A stretch of DNA of 64,000 nt from Providencia rettgeri. GTDB lineage: Bacteria; Pseudomonadota; Gammaproteobacteria; Enterobacterales; Enterobacteriaceae. Location: assembly GCF_001874625.1 (NCBI RefSeq), contig NZ_CP017671.1, positions 2,108,001-2,172,000 on the forward strand. The letters are read 5' to 3'. Positions 20,287 through 29,844 of this stretch are shown in pieces. Below the pieces are notes generated by a model, which saw nothing but the letters and a program-made list of their open reading frames with translations, was not told the DNA's origin and made no database searches. Each line of letters starts with the position of its first letter. The first letter of the stretch is position 1. Position numbers and translations under genes: made by a program.

Positions 20287-20494
20287 TTCTCCTAGCCAAT
20301 CTTTTTTCTTTTCTATGCTACTCTAAACTCATGTATTTAATTAAGTTATTATTATTAGACTAATTATTATGGATAAGCTCAGTGCTAATTATTAACTAAA
20401 ATATTTATTTAGTATTAAAGATATGCAAGATAGTTGCTATTATGAGCAATAATCATTGCATTATTGTAAGAACACCATTTTCCTTGGAGTAGGT

Positions 20495-21562
20495 ATGAAA
20501 AGAGTTTTGACGGCGGTAAGTTTGTTTGTCATGAGTGCTTTGTTGGCTCCGGCTCAGGCAAAAGAGTATCCATTACCTGACAGTAATACACGCCTAATCG
20601 GGGAAAACCTGACGTATGTTGTACCAAATGATGGGCGCCCGTTAGAAGCTATCGCCAGTGATTACCAAATAGGCTTATTGGGTATGTTAGAAGCAAACCC
20701 TGGGACAGACCCTTACCTTCCTGAAGCGGGCAAGGAACTGATCATCCCCGCACAAATGCTATTACCCGCTACACCAAGAACGGGGATTGTCATTAACCTC
20801 GCTGAGCTTCGTTTATATTATTACCCTGCGAATAGTGAAAATGTTATTGTTTACCCAATAGGTATTGGTCAATTGGGGCGTGACACGCCTGAAATGGTGA
20901 CATCTGTCAGCCAATCAATTAAAGACCCTACATGGACACCAACAGCAAACATTCGTAAAAATTATGCCAAAGAGGGGATAACTTTGCCTGCGGTAGTTCC
21001 TGCGGGACCAGAAAATCCGATGGGGCTATATGCGTTACGGTTATCTTATGGTCGAGGTGAATATTTAATTCATGGTACTAATGCAGACTTTGGTATTGGC
21101 ATGAGAGTTAGTTCGGGATGCATTCGCTTACGGCCTGATGATATTGAAGCATTATTCAAAACGGTACCAAAAGGAACACGGGTCCAAGTTATTGACCAAC
21201 CGGTGAAATATTCTAAAGAAGCGGATGGAAGCTATTATATTGAAGTACATCAACCGTTATCTCGGACAAGCAGTGATGACCCACAAACGATGCCAATCAA
21301 ATTGTCTGACGATTTCAAGCGTTTTTTAGAAAATGAAGGGGTTGACAAGGGCTTAGTAGAAAAAGAACTGGCAAGGCGTTCTGGTATGCCTGTGAGGGTC
21401 AATAATGATCAAGGTAATAGTATTCCTGATACTGAAAGCCAAACACAGCAAGGTTTAGTTCCTATTGAACCCTTTAGTATCTCACAACCTGAACCTATCT
21501 ATGATGGTAAAGTTGGTGCATTGCTACCGGCTAAGTACCGCTCTTCTGCAATAACGCAATAA
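20495..21562 (+). CDS. ldtE: L,D-transpeptidase, LdtE (YnhG) type
   Basis: Periplasmic YkuD-family transpeptidase; E. coli LdtE forms 3-3 cross-links in peptidoglycan. The start ATG 20495 follows GGAGTAGGT and gives signal peptide MKRVLTAVSLF...PAQA. A LysM-like region (about 38-85) precedes the catalytic domain with HGTNADFGIGMRVSSGCIRL, catalytic Cys at about 209. The 355 residues include a C-terminal extension of about 60 residues after the catalytic domain. It is convergent with lpp, as in E. coli; that neighbour also makes an Lpp-anchoring activity conceivable. Confidence 0.9.
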   Translation: MKRVLTAVSLFVMSALLAPAQAKEYPLPDSNTRLIGENLTYVVPNDGRPLEAIASDYQIGLLGMLEANPGTDPYLPEAGKELIIPAQMLLPATPRTGIVINLAELRLYYYPANSENVIVYPIGIGQLGRDTPEMVTSVSQSIKDPTWTPTANIRKNYAKEGITLPAVVPAGPENPMGLYALRLSYGRGEYLIHGTNADFGIGMRVSSGCIRLRPDDIEALFKTVPKGTRVQVIDQPVKYSKEADGSYYIEVHQPLSRTSSDDPQTMPIKLSDDFKRFLENEGVDKGLVEKELARRSGMPVRVNNDQGNSIPDTESQTQQGLVPIEPFSISQPEPIYDGKVGALLPAKYRSSAITQ

Positions 21563-21575
21563 TTTCAATAAAATA

Positions 21576-21597
21576 AGGGCCTATTTTCATAGGCCCT
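21576..21597. terminator. Bidirectional terminator between ldtE and lpp
   Basis: AGGGCCTA (21576-21583) and TAGGCCCT (21590-21597) form a perfect 8-bp stem between two convergent genes. On the minus strand TATTTTATT follows, so it best serves lpp. Confidence 0.65.
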
Positions 21598-21656
21598 CAT
21601 AAATGCTACTAGCTTCAAAGAAGCGTCTTTTCGACTAAATAACGACCAAATCGAAC

Positions 21657-21893
21657 TTATTTTTTGTAAGTGCGAACTTGGTTGTCCAAGCGCTGGTTAG
21701 CGCGAGCTGCTTCTTCTTGAGCTGTCTGTACGTCAGAACGCAGAGACTGAACGTCGTTGCTCAGTTGATCAACTTTACCATTCAGAGTTTGTACGTCTGA
21801 AGAGAGTTTTTGCACTTCAGTGCTGTTAGAACAACCCGCTAGTAATGCTGAAGCTAATACGATAGAGCCCAGTACAATTTTAGTACGAATCAT
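21657..21893 (-). CDS. lpp: Major outer-membrane (Braun) lipoprotein Lpp
   Basis: Abundant trimeric lipoprotein that ties the outer membrane to peptidoglycan. The 78 residues show a lipoprotein signal with lipobox LLAGC (Cys about 21), heptad repeats of the trimeric coiled coil ([20 protein letters not shown]), and a C-terminal lysine for linkage to diaminopimelate (RTYKK). The ribosome-binding stretch ATCTAGAGGGTA just before ATG matches the E. coli lpp leader. pykF lies upstream on the same strand behind its own terminator. In the 421-bp pykF-lpp gap a TTGTTT-17-TATTTT pair near the gene is a possible promoter. Confidence 0.95.
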   Translation of the reverse strand: MIRTKIVLGSIVLASALLAGCSNSTEVQKLSSDVQTLNGKVDQLSNDVQSLRSDVQTAQEEAARANQRLDNQVRTYKK

Positions 21894-22254
21894 TATTTTA
21901 CCCTCTAGATTGATTTATCTTGAAAATATAAAAAAGCAAGTCACCAAACAATAGAGCCAAGACTGTTATCTTAAAGCTTGCTATATCCCTTTAAAACAAC
22001 CTAATGAAAATTAGGGTATGGCACTTACTTAGTCTTATGCTAGTACTAAATATAAAGTTTTGCTAGAAATACTTTAATATTAGTACTAGGAAAAAGAAGA
22101 AAAATTTAAATCAAGAACAATGATGGCGGTTATTTGACCAATTTAAGGGCTTTTTTTGATTTTACACTAATAATGATAAGAGAATATTTACTTGGGGGTA
22201 CAAAATAAGTAAATAGTTACTTCAGGACAGCACAAAATGTTAACTTTAAATAAG

Positions 22255-22288
22255 AAGGCCGATGGTTAAATTAATTACCATCGGCCTT
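22255..22288. terminator. Strong terminator downstream of pykF
   Basis: AAGGCCGATGGT (22255-22266) pairs perfectly with ACCATCGGCCTT (22277-22288), 12 bp, around a 10-nt loop. On the minus strand TCTTATTT follows, so it ends pykF; on the plus strand it is followed by TTTTTG, so it works both ways. Confidence 0.85.
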
Positions 22289-22314
22289 TTTGCATACAAC
22301 TTATGAGAGTTTAT

Positions 22315-23727
22315 TTAGAGCACATGAACAGATGAAGTATTGGTCGTACCGCTTTGTACTAATGCGCCGGATACCATAACAACAGCATCACCTGAAACTG
22401 CTAAACCACTTTCTAACGCTGCACGTTTACCTTCACGATAGAAGTCGTCAGTAGAAGTAAACCCACCAACAATCATCGGGATCACGCCTTTGACTAATAA
22501 TAACTGACGAGCAGTTTCTTCGTTAGTTGTTAATGCAAGAATAGGTGCGGTTGGGAAATATTTACGAACCGATTTTGCTGATTTACCGCCGTATGTTGCA
22601 ACAACAATCAGAGGAACATCTAATTTTTCAGACATTTCTACTGCGCCACGGCATACCGCTTCAGTAACACGTAAACGCTGGCTTGGTTTTTGGTTATCGA
22701 TGCGAGTTTGCATCACACTATCAGTGCGCTCACAAATCGTTGCCATAATAGTGACAGCTTCTACAGGATATTTACCTTTTGCACTTTCACCTGATAGCAT
22801 CACTGCATCGGTACCATCTAAAATCGCGTTTGCAACATCCCCTGCTTCTGCACGAGTCGGGCGCGGGTTTTTGATCATTGAGTCTAACATTTGGGTCGCA
22901 GTAATAACCACTTTACGTGCTGCAACACATTTCTCAATCATCATTTTTTGCGCGAAAATAACTTCTTCAACAGGGATCTCTACCCCTAAATCACCACGTG
23001 CAACCATGATGCCATCAGATGCTTCTAAAATTTCATCAAAATTATTTAGACCTTCTTGATTTTCAATTTTAGAGATAATTTGAATGTTTTCGCCGCCGTG
23101 TTTTTTCAGGTGAGCACGAATGTCTTCTACATCAGAACGTTTACGGATAAAAGAGGCAGCTACAAAATCCACACCTTGTTGGCAACCAAAAACTAAGTCT
23201 TCTTTATCTTTTTCGGCTAATGCGGGTAAGCCAATTGAAACGCCGGGTAGATTAACCCCTTTTTTCTCACCGAGGTCACCGTTATTTAAGACTTCGCAAA
23301 TAACTTCAGTAGCAGTGATGCTAGTGACTTTCATGCCAATTAAGCCATCATCGACTAATACAGTATTGCCTACTTCTAAATCAGAAGTTAACCCTGCATA
23401 AGTGACAGCAACTTTATCTTTATTGCCGATAACGGAAGTATCTGTCGTAAAAGTAAAGGTTTGACCGGCAACAAGAGAGACGTCGTTACCACCTTCTAAT
23501 TTCATGGTACGAATTTCAGGACCTTTTGTGTCCAGCAGGATAGCTGCTTGTTTACCAGTTTTTGCGCACACAGAGCGAAGATTGTTGATACGTTGACCAT
23601 GTTCTTCATAGTCACCGTGAGAGAAGTTGAGGCGCATAACGTTCATGCCAGCATCAAGGAGTTGGGTCAGTTTTTCTTCTGATTCGGTTTTTGGACCGAT
23701 AGTACAAACAATTTTGGTTTTTTTCAT
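22315..23727 (-). CDS. pykF: Pyruvate kinase I (fructose 1,6-bisphosphate-activated type)
   Basis: Converts PEP and ADP to pyruvate and ATP at the end of glycolysis. The 470 residues begin [20 protein letters not shown] and contain the active-site segments [34 protein letters not shown] and the family signature [11 protein letters not shown]. At 470 residues it matches PykF rather than the longer PykA. The C-terminal allosteric domain ends [14 protein letters not shown]. Position next to lpp is as in E. coli. A Cra-like site lies about 205 bp upstream. Confidence 0.95.
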   Translation of the reverse strand: MKKTKIVCTIGPKTESEEKLTQLLDAGMNVMRLNFSHGDYEEHGQRINNLRSVCAKTGKQAAILLDTKGPEIRTMKLEGGNDVSLVAGQTFTFTTDTSVIGNKDKVAVTYAGLTSDLEVGNTVLVDDGLIGMKVTSITATEVICEVLNNGDLGEKKGVNLPGVSIGLPALAEKDKEDLVFGCQQGVDFVAASFIRKRSDVEDIRAHLKKHGGENIQIISKIENQEGLNNFDEILEASDGIMVARGDLGVEIPVEEVIFAQKMMIEKCVAARKVVITATQMLDSMIKNPRPTRAEAGDVANAILDGTDAVMLSGESAKGKYPVEAVTIMATICERTDSVMQTRIDNQKPSQRLRVTEAVCRGAVEMSEKLDVPLIVVATYGGKSAKSVRKYFPTAPILALTTNEETARQLLLVKGVIPMIVGGFTSTDDFYREGKRAALESGLAVSGDAVVMVSGALVQSGTTNTSSVHVL

Positions 23728-23931
23728 GGCAGTCTATCTAAGGTTATAAAGGAAATCGGTATTGTCGCCGATGCTTAGTGCGCATGATAAAATGTGTTGC
23801 GCAACTCATTTATAAGAATAGGCGACAGTCTGGTGGTTAATTCATTTTACGCTAAAATTTATCTCATTTTGATTCTTATTATAGTGTAGATGACAAATTC
23901 AATTAAAGCTAACACACTGATTTATTGCTGT

Positions 23932-23943
23932 TGAAACCTTTCA
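23932..23943. promoter_or_regulatory. Predicted Cra (FruR) site upstream of pykF
   Basis: TGAAACCTTTCA matches the palindromic core TGAAACGTTTCA at 11 of 12 positions. Cra represses pykF in E. coli. It is about 205 bp from the start codon, so a leader of some length is implied. The remainder of the 405-bp gap up to the tRNA cluster shows nothing else I can support. Confidence 0.6.
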
Positions 23944-24132
23944 GCCAGCATGAGTATTATAGACAACAAAAAACTGTGAGACAAATCAAATTTTCTTAAA
24001 TTGAAAGAAGTCGTCACTCAGATCAAATACTCAGTAAATAGTTTGAGATTTATTTTGTTGCGCAACAAAGTAAGGGAAGATCGACAGACAATCAAGGAAA
24101 ATATTAGAATCAATAGGAGGAGGTTAGCAAAA

Positions 24133-24209
24133 TGGTGCGTCCGAGTAGACTCGAACTACCGACCCCCACCATGTCAAGGTGGTGCTCTAACCAACTGAGC
24201 TACGGACGC
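24133..24209 (-). tRNA. tRNA-Val (GAC), copy 3 in transcription order
   Basis: A 77-nt cloverleaf read on the minus strand: acceptor GCGTCCG/CGGACGC, D-arm with AGCTCAGTTGGTTAGAGC, anticodon stem CCACC/GGTGG holding TTGACAT (anticodon GAC, decodes GUC), T-loop TTCGAGT, and encoded CCA. Identical to the other two copies. The location beside mdtK corresponds to valV/valW in E. coli. Confidence 0.97.
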
Positions 24210-24241
24210 ACTGAAAGAGTATGCTTTGAGTTAACTTGAAA

Positions 24242-24318
24242 TGGTGCGTCCGAGTAGACTCGAACTACCGACCCCCACCATGTCAAGGTGGTGCTCTAAC
24301 CAACTGAGCTACGGACGC
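24242..24318 (-). tRNA. tRNA-Val (GAC), copy 2 in transcription order
   Basis: Same 77-nt sequence as its neighbours with anticodon GAC and encoded CCA. It is separated by 32-bp unlike spacers from the copies on each side, so the three are a tandem array read as one precursor. Confidence 0.97.
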
Positions 24319-24350
24319 ATTGAAAATTAACAAGCGTTGTTCACTAGAAA

Positions 24351-24427
24351 TGGTGCGTCCGAGTAGACTCGAACTACCGACCCCCACCATGTCAAGGTGG
24401 TGCTCTAACCAACTGAGCTACGGACGC
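24351..24427 (-). tRNA. tRNA-Val (GAC), copy 1 in transcription order
   Basis: First tRNA after the promoter at 24461-24489; identical 77-nt sequence with anticodon GAC. E. coli has two GAC valine genes at this locus, so three is an expansion relative to that species. Confidence 0.97.
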
Positions 24428-24460
24428 ATTGAAAAATTATCTAGCTGACAACGGGAACGA

Positions 24461-24489
24461 ATATTAACGTTATGATGCGCATCTGGCAA
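24461..24489 (-). promoter_or_regulatory. Promoter of the tRNA-Val array
   Basis: On the minus strand -35 TTGCCA (24484-24489) and -10 TAATAT (24461-24466) are spaced 17 bp. The GC-richer stretch TCGTTCCCG after the -10 is typical of stringently controlled stable-RNA promoters. The leader to the first tRNA would be about 27 nt. Confidence 0.65.
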
Positions 24490-24556
24490 GGGGAAAATGT
24501 ATTTTTGCGATAGTTTGCTCGTATTTAAAACTATCTGATGCGAAATACATCTTCCC
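24490..24556 (-). repeat. Long imperfect inverted repeat between mdtK and the tRNA promoter
   Basis: GGGGAAAATGTATTT at the left pairs with AAATACATCTTCCC at the right, and an inner stem ATAGTTT/AAACTAT continues it, so most of the roughly 67 bp can fold. It lies 30 bp past the mdtK stop. It may terminate mdtK transcription and shield the tRNA promoter, although it lacks a T-run. Confidence 0.55.
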
Positions 24557-24585
24557 GTACAGTTAAAAGCTTAAAAAACCGTCAA

Positions 24586-25959
24586 TTAGCGAGTCGAACG
24601 AACTAAAATAAACTCTTCAGATTGTTTATGAAGCCACATAATCCGTGTTGCCATACCAATGGCTGCTGCGCTTAAGCCAATTATAAAACCAATCCAAAAC
24701 CCTTTAGGCCCCATGGCTGGAGCAACAATATCGGTTAAGGCTAAGATATAGCCTGCAGGTAATCCTAGTAGCCAGTAAGCAGTAAAAGTAATAAAGAAAA
24801 TAGAACGTGTATCTTTATAACCCCGTAGGATACCAGCACCAATAACTTGTACGGAATCTGATAATTGATAAATTGCGGCATATAGCATCAAACTAGACGC
24901 TAAAGCCACAACTTCCGGGTTTTTGTTATACATCATCGCAATTGGCTCACGGAATACGATAGTTAAAATAGCAGTAATACAAGCCACCATTAAGCCAACC
25001 GCTAAGCTAGTGTAAGATGAAACTTTAGCGGCCTCGGTAGATTTTTGCCCTAAATTATAACCAACCCGGATTGTTGCAGCGATCCCTAATGATAATGGGA
25101 ACATAAACATCACTGAGCTAAAATTAAGAGCAACTTGGTGACCGGCAACGGCTATGACACCTAACGGTGCAACTAATAGTGCAACAACAGCAAATAATGT
25201 GACTTCAAAGAACAGAGCTAAACCAATAGGAGTACCCAATACAATGATGCGCTTTAAAATTAATGGATTTGGCGATGTAAAAACTAGAGTAGGGCGAATA
25301 TCACGCTGAGAATGCGCTCGTTTCACATACCATCTCATCATTATGCACATAGCCCAATACACTGTAGCTGTCGCAACACCACAACCGACACCACCTAGTG
25401 CAGGTGCTCCAAAGTGCCCATAAATAAAGATATAATTGATAGGAATATTCACCATCAAACCAAGAAAACCAATAACCATCCCCGGTTTCGTTTTCGATAA
25501 ACCTTCACATTGGCTACGATAGACTTGATAAAATAGGTATCCTGGCGCTCCCCACATGATTGCATGTAAGAATCGCACTGATTTATCGGCTAATTCAGCA
25601 TCAATGTGCGGCATGTTATGAATGATTAACTGGCTATTATAGAGCAAACACATAATGCCCAACGCTAAGAACAATGCAAGCCATAGACCTTGCTGAACCT
25701 GATCGCCAATTAAATTTCGGCGACCTGACCCATTCATTTGAGCGACAATAGGCGTCAATGCCATCAATAGCCCTTGCCCAAAAAGAATAGCGGGCAGCCA
25801 GATTGAAACCCCAACTGCAACTGCGGACATCTCTATTTCACTAACGCTTCCAGCCATAATAGTATCCACAAACCCCATTGCAGTTTGTGAAAATTGAGCT
25901 AAAACAATAGGAATACCGAGTGCCAGCAAGCTACGCGCTTCTGTAAAATATTTCTGCAC
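24586..25959 (-). CDS. mdtK: MATE multidrug efflux pump MdtK (NorM)
   Basis: Sodium-coupled exporter of cationic drugs in the inner membrane, 12 predicted helices in two MatE halves. The 457 residues match E. coli Mdt[24 protein letters not shown] near the start, [18 protein letters not shown], and [20 protein letters not shown] in the C-terminal half. The start is GTG 25957-25959 ([15 protein letters not shown], as in E. coli), with GAAGGTG upstream. Divergent from ribE, the same arrangement as in E. coli. Confidence 0.94.
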   Translation of the reverse strand: MQKYFTEARSLLALGIPIVLAQFSQTAMGFVDTIMAGSVSEIEMSAVAVGVSIWLPAILFGQGLLMALTPIVAQMNGSGRRNLIGDQVQQGLWLALFLALGIMCLLYNSQLIIHNMPHIDAELADKSVRFLHAIMWGAPGYLFYQVYRSQCEGLSKTKPGMVIGFLGLMVNIPINYIFIYGHFGAPALGGVGCGVATATVYWAMCIMMRWYVKRAHSQRDIRPTLVFTSPNPLILKRIIVLGTPIGLALFFEVTLFAVVALLVAPLGVIAVAGHQVALNFSSVMFMFPLSLGIAATIRVGYNLGQKSTEAAKVSSYTSLAVGLMVACITAILTIVFREPIAMMYNKNPEVVALASSLMLYAAIYQLSDSVQVIGAGILRGYKDTRSIFFITFTAYWLLGLPAGYILALTDIVAPAMGPKGFWIGFIIGLSAAAIGMATRIMWLHKQSEEFILVRSTR

Positions 25960-26242
25960 GCATACACCTTCATAATAAAACGAGTAATAGGAAAAAAACT
26001 AGAAAAATAAATGATTTACTTAAAGTATAAGCTTTAATAAAAACCGCTCATTCTATCCCTTTTCTAGAGAGAATCCAATAATGATATAATTGAATGTAAT
26101 AAAAAAGCATTTTTAAACCTAGGTGCTGGTTATATCGCTAGTTTGCCAGTGAATTGGTCTGTCGCTTATCACTCAAATAAGATAGATCTCTAAGAATTCT
26201 TATGTAAACTGAAGTCATTAATTCACTACACTGAGATTTATT

Positions 26243-26905
26243 ATGTTTACAGGCATTGTCCAAGCTACAGCTCCTATTATAGAAATCACTGAAAGAGCTA
26301 ATTTTCGTACTCATGTAATGAAATTTACCCCTGAATTATTAGTCGGCTTAGAAACAGGGGCATCTGTTGCACATAACGGCTGTTGCCTTACAGTGACAAA
26401 AATTGATGGTGAAAAGGTTAGCTTTGATCTCATTAAAGAAACATTACGTTTAACCAACCTTGGCGCACTAAAAGAAGGGGATGTGGTTAATATTGAACGT
26501 GCTGCTAAATACGGTGATGAAATTGGGGGGCATGTTGTTTCTGGTCATATTATGACAACTGCAGAAATCAGTAAAATTTTCACCTCAGAAGATAACCATC
26601 AAATTTGGTTGGCGATTCACGATAAATCATTGATGAAATATATTTTACATAAAGGGTTTGTTGCCATAGATGGTATCAGCTTAACTGTAGGTGATGTCAT
26701 CAATAATCGTTTTTGTGTGCATTTGATCCCAGAGACTTTGGAGCGAACTACATTAGGTCAAAAACGTTTAGGGGACAAAGTGAATATTGAAATCGATCCT
26801 CAGACTCAGGCAATCGTTGATACGGTTGAACGTGTTTTGAACCAAAAAGAACAAGAAAAGTTTTTACAACAAACTAATGAAACAATAGAAGCTAATGAGC
26901 CTTAG
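26243..26905 (+). CDS. ribE: Riboflavin synthase, alpha subunit
   Basis: Dismutates two 6,7-dimethyl-8-ribityllumazine molecules into riboflavin and a pyrimidinedione. The 220 residues begin [12 protein letters not shown] and show the two tandem lumazine-binding repeats ([10 protein letters not shown] and [10 protein letters not shown] mark equivalent points in each). E. coli calls this gene ribC and most other species ribE. I saw no FMN riboswitch in the 283-bp divergent region with mdtK. Confidence 0.94.
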   Translation: MFTGIVQATAPIIEITERANFRTHVMKFTPELLVGLETGASVAHNGCCLTVTKIDGEKVSFDLIKETLRLTNLGALKEGDVVNIERAAKYGDEIGGHVVSGHIMTTAEISKIFTSEDNHQIWLAIHDKSLMKYILHKGFVAIDGISLTVGDVINNRFCVHLIPETLERTTLGQKRLGDKVNIEIDPQTQAIVDTVERVLNQKEQEKFLQQTNETIEANEP

Positions 26906-26965
26906 TAAATATTACCTTTAAGGGGTCTTAAGCTGTTAGTTAGGTTTGATTACTTTATCTAATTA

Positions 26966-26996
26966 GGCTATAGCAGCGGTTTATGGTGCTATAGCC
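26966..26996. terminator. Hairpin downstream of ribE
   Basis: GGCTATAGC (26966-26974) and GCTATAGCC (26988-26996) form a perfect 9-bp stem with a 13-nt loop, 60 bp after ribE. No T-run follows on the plus strand; termination is possible but unproven. Confidence 0.4.
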
Positions 26997-27134
26997 AAGG
27001 TCAATTACGAAGGGGGAATTAATTTATCGGGCGTGTTTAATAATCTAATTCTACAATTCTGCTAATTACAATAAGTTAAAATTAATAAAAGAGGGTGAAA
27101 TTTTTATTAATGGCTAACCTTAAACGTCAACTAG

Positions 27135-27407
27135 TTATTTTTCACTGAAGTTGACTGAAAAACTAGCGTTATCACGCTCAATTGCATCGACTAGACGTTT
27201 GAAATGTGGACTATTTTTATGCATCTCTAGCGCTTGAGTATTTTCCCACTCTTCGAAAACAATGTAACCATTTTCTTTAGCCATAAGATCATATTGAATG
27301 CATCCTTTCTCTCGGCGACTTAATTTTGCTAAGTCACGAACGATTTCTCGCGTCAAATACCCATCTGATTTTTCCGTCGTAATTTGGGCATACACAACAA
27401 TACTCAT
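27135..27407 (-). CDS. Antibiotic biosynthesis monooxygenase (ABM) domain protein
   Basis: A single ABM-fold protein of 90 residues related to YgiN-type quinol monooxygenases: VYAQITTEK, LAKLSRREKGCIQYDLM, FEEWENTQALEMHKNSPHF. Such small ferredoxin-like dimers oxidise quinols or similar aromatics, or act in redox defence; the substrate is not evident here. ATG 27405-27407 has an excellent AAGGAGAAAGGA. It lies 24 bp downstream of the AraC-type regulator on the same strand, so the two are probably one operon. Confidence 0.8.
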   Translation of the reverse strand: MSIVVYAQITTEKSDGYLTREIVRDLAKLSRREKGCIQYDLMAKENGYIVFEEWENTQALEMHKNSPHFKRLVDAIERDNASFSVNFSEK

Positions 27408-27431
27408 TCCTTTCTCCTTATGTATTAAGAA

Positions 27432-28190
27432 CTATCTTAATGGGTACTTAGTTTTTGTATTGTAAAAAAGCGAATACTCTGATTTTAAAAATGCCGACGG
27501 GGTCATAGTAAAGTATCTTTTAAAATCGCGATAAAAGTGGGACTGATCATAATAGCCTGTTTCAAACCATCGGTATGTATCTTGTTCTACTACCATACTC
27601 TTCAAAACATGCTCTAAGCGGCAATTGATCTGATAACGTTTTGGGGTAATGCCATACTCTTTTAAAAACTCTTTTTGAATAACCCGTACATGTAATCCTG
27701 TTTCTTCAGCAAGTTCTGTTATTTTTTTTGTAGGGTTGCGATACAGCAATTCTAAAATGTCATCGATAAAATGAGGCTTTTTATTGGCTTTAGTTCGATT
27801 GAAGCAATCTAAAAGTTCTTTAAATGATGAGTTGGCTAAGGACTCAAACCAGCGATCTTGCCATATTTCACTCAGAGCCATAGGCCTATCAGTGTAATTA
27901 AACGTACTAAGGGGAAGTAAAAAGCGCAGTGCATCATGGCGTATACGCAACACCATTACTTTTGAATGGTTAGGATTAGCCGTGAATGTATTGACTCTAG
28001 GAATAATTAATTGGAAAGAGTCTGTTGTTGAATGTTTTTCTGTTGACATGCAAAAAGAATCTGATGAAACCCAAATTTCAGCCCCAGTTCCTGGAAAAAT
28101 TTTAATTGTTCCTGAAAATTCTTTAATGATCAAAATTGAACTAACAAAGGACTTTAATTCATCTGGTGGATAATACTGTTTCAACATCAT
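27432..28190 (-). CDS. AraC-family transcriptional regulator
   Basis: The 252 residues start MMLKQYYPPDELKSFV; I prefer ATG 28188-28190 over the TTG 48 bp upstream because the latter lacks a ribosome binding site. The C-terminal third carries the two helix-turn-helix units of AraC/XylS proteins (KKITELAEETGLHVRVIQKEFLKEYG and WFETGYYDQSHFYRDFKRYF-TMTP). The N-terminal half is an unassigned sensing domain. It probably controls the adjacent ABM protein. The pair sits between ribE and punC, where E. coli has cfa. Confidence 0.83.
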   Translation of the reverse strand: MMLKQYYPPDELKSFVSSILIIKEFSGTIKIFPGTGAEIWVSSDSFCMSTEKHSTTDSFQLIIPRVNTFTANPNHSKVMVLRIRHDALRFLLPLSTFNYTDRPMALSEIWQDRWFESLANSSFKELLDCFNRTKANKKPHFIDDILELLYRNPTKKITELAEETGLHVRVIQKEFLKEYGITPKRYQINCRLEHVLKSMVVEQDTYRWFETGYYDQSHFYRDFKRYFTMTPSAFLKSEYSLFYNTKTKYPLR

Positions 28191-28446
28191 TCTTGAGCAC
28201 TCATTATTTGATATGGCAATGATAACGCTTTCTAACAAGAAAATTAACTATAGAAAATCTATATCTTAGTAGATAAAAAAATAAAATCCCTCTATTTTAG
28301 TGAAATACGCTTTAAATAGTAGAAATATATGAAGTAGATACAGTTTTTAGTCTTTGAGTGTCTAAATAACAGATAAGATTATTTGTCATGAATAACTGAA
28401 TATTCGCGGTGAGAAGTTGGGAGTATTTTTATTGGTTAATAAACGA

Positions 28447-28477
28447 AAACCATGCCGCTAAGCTTGCGGCATGGTTT
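28447..28477 (-). terminator. Terminator of punC
   Basis: AAACCATGCCGC (28447-28458) pairs perfectly with GCGGCATGGTTT (28466-28477), 12 bp, 7-nt loop. On the minus strand TTTTCGTTTATT follows. It lies 22 bp past the punC stop. The rest of the gap up to the AraC gene (28191-28446) shows only AT-rich sequence. Confidence 0.8.
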
Positions 28478-28498
28478 AAAGTGAATCATATGTTGTTA

Positions 28499-29722
28499 TC
28501 AATCGGCTTGGCAATCGGCATGTTTTAGCGCTTTTTCACTGTTGCTGGAACAACGTTGCATAAAATAACCAATCGTCATTGGAATGATGGTTGCAGCCAT
28601 TACCCCCGTTGTTGCCAGAAGTGGGTCGAAAGTAAGAGCAGAAACGAGCAAGCTGGCTAAAAAACATAACCCTAATTGCAAGGCATTTTGTAATGCCGCC
28701 GCTTTACCACTTGCACTCGGGAATGCATTTAATGCTTTCGAAACAGCGATTGGATAGGAAGCCCCATTCATCGCCGCCATAAAGCAAAATGGGATCAAAA
28801 TCATAGTTAGTGACGGAGTACTGTAGATAGCTATAATGAATAAGATTGCCATGCTTACTGCATAACCCGTCAATAATAGAGGGAATAAAGTTTCAGCGCG
28901 AACTTTTGCTAATACAATACGACAGCCATAGCCACCAACAATGAAAGCTAAGGTTTGAGGGATATAACTTAAGCCTATATCTGCTGGGTTAAACCCCATA
29001 TTCCGCAAAATAAATGGCGAGCCCGTTAACCAAGCGAAAAAGCCAGCACTACAAGAGGCATAAACAAGTACATTACCACTAAAAATAGGTGAGCTTAACA
29101 ATTTAGCAAAAGAGACTTTAGTTTTGGGTTGTTTTTCATCCGTGATGTTTTTGACAGAAACATTCTTCAAAAATAACGTTGGTAATAAAAGTAATATACC
29201 TACGGCCATGAGGATCAGAAAAATGGCTTCCCAAGTTTGGTGTTCTAAAACCCAAGCACCTAATAAAGGCGCCAAAGCAGGGGATAAAGCGACTAATGGC
29301 ATAATAGAAGCAAAAACTTTTTGCGTGCTTGCTTCATCATAGCGGTCAATAACGAGAGCTTGCCATAAAACGGCCGCAGAACAGACACCGACAGCTTGTA
29401 GAAAACGCAAAGTTAAGAGTTGTGTCGCAGTTTCAACCCAAAAAATAGCTAGGCTGCTTAAAATGAAAATAGCCAACCCAACGATAAGCACAGGTTTACG
29501 ACCAAGTTTGTCTGATAATGGTCCCCATAGAAGCTGAGCAAAAGCAAAACCAGCTAAAAATATACTGAGAGAAGCGCTGATAGCCCCTTCTGTGGTATGC
29601 AGTGAGTTTTGCATTGCCCCAAAAGCAGGTAGATACATATCAATCGCTAAAAACCCCAGCATGCTTAACCCTGCAAGGTAAATCATAAACCCAGGGGAAT
29701 TTTTTTTCACAGTATTCGTCAT
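28499..29722 (-). CDS. punC: Purine nucleoside efflux MFS transporter PunC (YdhC)
   Basis: 12-helix major-facilitator protein of the Bcr/CflA drug-exporter group. The 407 residues include the group signature region [22 protein letters not shown] between helices 2 and 3 and [23 protein letters not shown]. Assignment to PunC rests on its neighbours: the divergent LysR gene punR and, next, purR, the same order as E. coli. PunC there is associated with adenosine/purine export or uptake. A second ATG is not needed. Confidence 0.87.
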   Translation of the reverse strand: MTNTVKKNSPGFMIYLAGLSMLGFLAIDMYLPAFGAMQNSLHTTEGAISASLSIFLAGFAFAQLLWGPLSDKLGRKPVLIVGLAIFILSSLAIFWVETATQLLTLRFLQAVGVCSAAVLWQALVIDRYDEASTQKVFASIMPLVALSPALAPLLGAWVLEHQTWEAIFLILMAVGILLLLPTLFLKNVSVKNITDEKQPKTKVSFAKLLSSPIFSGNVLVYASCSAGFFAWLTGSPFILRNMGFNPADIGLSYIPQTLAFIVGGYGCRIVLAKVRAETLFPLLLTGYAVSMAILFIIAIYSTPSLTMILIPFCFMAAMNGASYPIAVSKALNAFPSASGKAAALQNALQLGLCFLASLLVSALTFDPLLATTGVMAATIIPMTIGYFMQRCSSNSEKALKHADCQAD

Positions 29723-29844
29723 AATTATTACTTATTTGATATTTAAAAAAATGTTAACAGTAGTTCTATTGTATAGGCTATTTTTTTATGTTGTGAAACG
29801 GTAATATTTGGATCTTGCTATCAAAATTTTTGAAAGGAGATGTT

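Noticed and set aside
24133-24427. CRISPR-like or mobile repeat array
   Set aside because: The three near-identical units are complete tRNA-Val genes with cloverleaf and encoded CCA.
26100-26242. FMN riboswitch ahead of ribE
   Set aside because: No conserved RFN-element core could be recognised in this short divergent region.
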